DNA from: Flaccisagitta enflata
Taxonomy: Eukaryota > Chaetognatha > Sagittoidea > Aphragmophora
Assembly: GCA_965153355.1 (NCBI GenBank)
Contig: OZ231126.1
Location: forward strand, 6,448,001-6,512,000
Reading direction: 5' to 3'
DNA length: 64,000 nucleotides
Part shown: positions 61,474-64,000 of the stretch, piece after piece
How positions within the stretch are numbered: position 1 is the first letter of the stretch
How the letters are laid out: every line of letters begins with the position of its first letter
The notes under the pieces: generated by a model
The model's input: only the letters and a program-made list of their open reading frames with translations
What the model was told of the DNA's origin: nothing
Database searches by the model: none
Position numbers and translations under genes: made by a program

Positions 61474-61685
61474 AACAAGGCCGGATACACGGCTACCCCA
61501 GTTGCGTGTGGGTGGGTACTGCCATATCTTAGCTCACTAGTGTATTTGGGCAGGAGCAGTATGGTCAAAGAATAAAAAACATAAAAAAAAGTAAAGTGTG
61601 ACCAACCGACCGACCGACCGACTAACCAACCAACCGACTGACGGACAAAGCGGGGTGTAGAGTCGCGTAGCACGCGACTAAAAAA
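61474..61685 (-). mobile_element. family A element, AGTCGCG subfamily, complete
   Basis: AACAAGGCCGGATACACGGC, CCAGTTGCGTGTGGGTGGG, a GACCGACCAACC core, GCGGGGTGTAG, hairpin AGTCGCG-TAGCA-CGCGACT, AAAAA. Confidence 0.8.
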
Positions 61686-61744
61686 GGAATAATAAAAGAT
61701 TAAAGGGATAAAATTGAACCTCCTCCATCCTGTCTACTCCTACC

Positions 61745-64000
61745 CCTTCCGCCGCGACATCTTTGGTCTTTTGATAGAGCAGGTGACGTATTACCCCTAA
61801 CCCCCCCAACCTCTACCTTCCCCCCCTGCCCCCACCGTGACATCTGTGGTCTAATGATGGAGTTGGGTTTGTTCTACCTACCCTATTACCCACGCCCTTC
61901 CTCTCTACCCCCCCCCCCCTTGCCGCGCCATCTGTGGTCTGATAATAGATTGGGCATGCATTACTCCTCTCCCCCTCCCCCCTCTCCTCTCCCCTTCCCT
62001 CCTCTCCGGTATCCTTCCCCCACCTTGCCGCGACATATGTGGTCTGTTGAGAGTTGGTCGTGTATTACCCTTAACCCCCCTTCTTCTCTACCCCCCACCC
62101 CCTTGCGGCGACATCTGTGGTGTGTTGATAGAGTAGGGCCTGCACGACTCTATTACCCCCCCCTTCCTCTCTACAAGCCCCCCCCCCCTTGCCGCGACAT
62201 CTGTGTTCTATTGATAGAGTTTTGTGTGTCTTACCCCTAACCCCCCTCCTCTCTAGCCCCTTCCCCCCCTTTGCCGCGACATCTGTGGTAGGGCCAACGG
62301 TTTTTGCATCAAATCAATTGAACACCCCAGCCTGCAGCTTTTTTAAACAGACTATGTCTATACTGTTGAAAACTACTCGCTATATGACTTTTCTCCGTGA
62401 TTCAGAGGTGCCAGATTTGATATTTTGATCATAACTTGCTGGTGGTTGTGGTAGAAATGTCAAATTTAGGTCATTTTGGCCACCAAATTGAGCCACTTAG
62501 CCTTAGAAATCAAACCATAAAATCCATGAGATTTTAAAACTAGAACTCAAGATCTCACTAGTGGTGCAATCCGCATGTTTCTATCGTTTTTTGTTTAGAT
62601 TTGAGATCATTTCTGATGAAAGCGGTTTGAAGGGAAAATTGCGGTTTTTATTAGTGGCAATTTTGACATTTTCCACATTTCAATTTTCGCGGTTTTGATA
62701 GACAATTGCATAATTGGTGATCAAATTGAAGAGTTTTCCTGTTCTGCTGATGGTGTGGCTTTGATCGATATTCCCAATTTTAGAGACTGTAAAGCAGGTG
62801 CAAAGTCGATTTTTTTGCAAATTGTCATTTTGGATGAAAATTAGGCCACTTCCAATTTATAAGAAGACTTAAAATTCATGAGCAAAAAAAGTACTGCTCA
62901 GGAGCACCAGTGGTAATCGGCGCAATAAGTTTTTGCATTTAGATTTTATAGAACTTCAAAGATCTAAGGGTATGTCAAAATAACAATTTTTGGGTATTTT
63001 AATCTTTGAAGTTCTATAAAATCTAAATGCAAAAACATATTGACACGCCGATTGCACCACTGGTTAGCTCCTGAGCAGTACTTTATTTTGCTCATGGATT
63101 TTAAGTCTTTTTATGAATTGGAAGTGGCCTAATTTTTCATCCAAAATTGACCAATTTGCAAAAAAATTGATTTTTTTGCACCTGCTTCTACAGTCTCTAA
63201 AAATTTTTTGGGGGGAATATCGATCAAAAATTTTTTTACCATCAGCTAGAACAGGAAAAACTCTTCAATTTGATCACCAATTTTATGCAGATTGGTCCAT
63301 CCAAAGCCGCGAAATATTGAAATTTGTGAAAAATGTCAAAATTGCCACTGAAATTGAAGCTGCCATTTTCCCTTCAAACCCTTTTGTCTTTGAAATGCTC
63401 TCAAATCTAAACGAAAAATGATAGAAACATGCGGATTGCACCACTAGTGAGATCTTGAGCTCTAGTTTTAAAATCTCATGGATTTTAGGTTTGATTTCTA
63501 AGGCTAAGTGGCTCAATTTGGTGGCCAAAATGACCTAAATTTGACATTTTTACCACAACCACCATCAAGTTATGATCAAAATATCAAATCTGGCACCTCT
63601 AAATCATGGAGAAAAGTCATATAGCCAGTAGTTTTCAACAGTATACACATAGTCTGTTTAAAAAAGCTGCAGGCTGGGGTGTTCAATTAATTTGATGCAA
63701 AAACCGTTGGTCTATTGATAGAGTTGGGATGTATTACCCCTAAGCCCCCCTCCTCTCTACCCCTTCCCCCTTGCCGCGACAACTGTGTTCTGTTGATACA
63801 GTTGGTTGTGTATTACCCCTTACCCCCCTCCCCCTCCTCTCTACCCCTTCCCCCCCCCCCTTGCAGCGACATCTGTGGTGTGTTGATACAGTTGGTTGTG
63901 TATTACCCCTAACCCCCCTCCCCCTCCTCTCTACCCCTTCCCCCCCTTGCCGCGACATCTGTGTTCTGTTGATAGAGTTTGGCCTGCATAACTCTATTAC
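61745..64000. repeat. ~80-90-bp satellite, interrupted by a foldback element
   Basis: Units marked by TTGCCGCGACATCTGTGGTC, TGTTGATAGAGTTGGGC, GTATTACCCCTAACCCCCC and TCCTCTCTACCCC recur at about 61751, 61843, 61922, 62029, 62104, 62191 and 62272, then at 63772, 63862 and 63948. The block runs off the right edge. The element at 62289-63710 lies inside one unit. Confidence 0.9.
62289..63710. mobile_element. second copy of the 1.5-kb palindromic Mutator-like element
   Basis: It starts TAGGGCCAACGGTTTTTGCA and ends at AAACCGTTGG. The two halves mirror each other and match 13501-15074 along their length, with deletions in the left half. The satellite on the left ends ...ATCTGTGG and resumes on the right at TCTATTGATAG, exactly the continuation of the unit, with no target duplication visible. 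Confidence 0.85.

Overview
The window is eukaryotic nuclear DNA from an invertebrate animal. It carries a spliced GTP-dependent phosphoenolpyruvate carboxykinase (PEPCK) gene with GT-AG introns, a LRR/Roc-type GTPase gene, a LINE fragment, several classes of foldback DNA transposon and a very large amount of simple and tandem repeat. The PEPCK protein reads most like arthropod PEPCKs, so an arthropod (perhaps a crustacean) is my low-confidence guess. Nothing here fixes the species.

Layout. 1-839: low-complexity and short tandem repeats. 840-8255 (+): ten 3' exons of PEPCK. The introns hold a 455-bp tandem duplication that copies an exon start, two decayed partial exon copies, a CR1-like LINE fragment and four small hairpin elements. 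8256-10772: 3' flank with more hairpin elements. 10785-13290 and 18005-18985: two blocks of one ~30-bp minisatellite. Between them lie a 1.57-kb palindromic element with a 9-bp target duplication, a broken paralogue of the GTPase gene, and a ~1.1-kb element with 4-bp target duplications. 19053-31270 (-): two long open exons (22450-19053 and 31270-29933) that I propose are one LRR-Roc-COR-like gene split by a 7.5-kb repeat-filled intron. 31.3-64.0 kb: no convincing gene. It is a mosaic of microsatellites, minisatellites, foldback elements and dozens of copies of two hairpin element families, ending in a ~80-90-bp satellite that contains a second copy of the 1.5-kb palindromic element.

The most distinctive feature is a set of small non-autonomous elements with one shared plan. 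Read in one direction, each has a run of T, a terminal hairpin, a microsatellite or minisatellite core (often GTCC/GTCG), a second copy of the hairpin arm, and an end in CCTTGTT or CCTGTT. Subfamilies have different arm sequences, but within each subfamily the terminal hairpin and the distant arm match each other. This resembles the published plan of Helentron-derived elements (HINEs), with an arm code that covaries. Some copies have cores grown to hundreds or thousands of bases, which probably explains much of the tandem repeat in the region.

The GTPase gene is the other point of interest. It has twelve near-identical 23-residue LRRs, a Roc-like G domain interrupted by a coiled coil, a COR-like region, a Cys-rich patch, a HEPN-like R-x4-H motif and a ubiquitin-like C-terminus.
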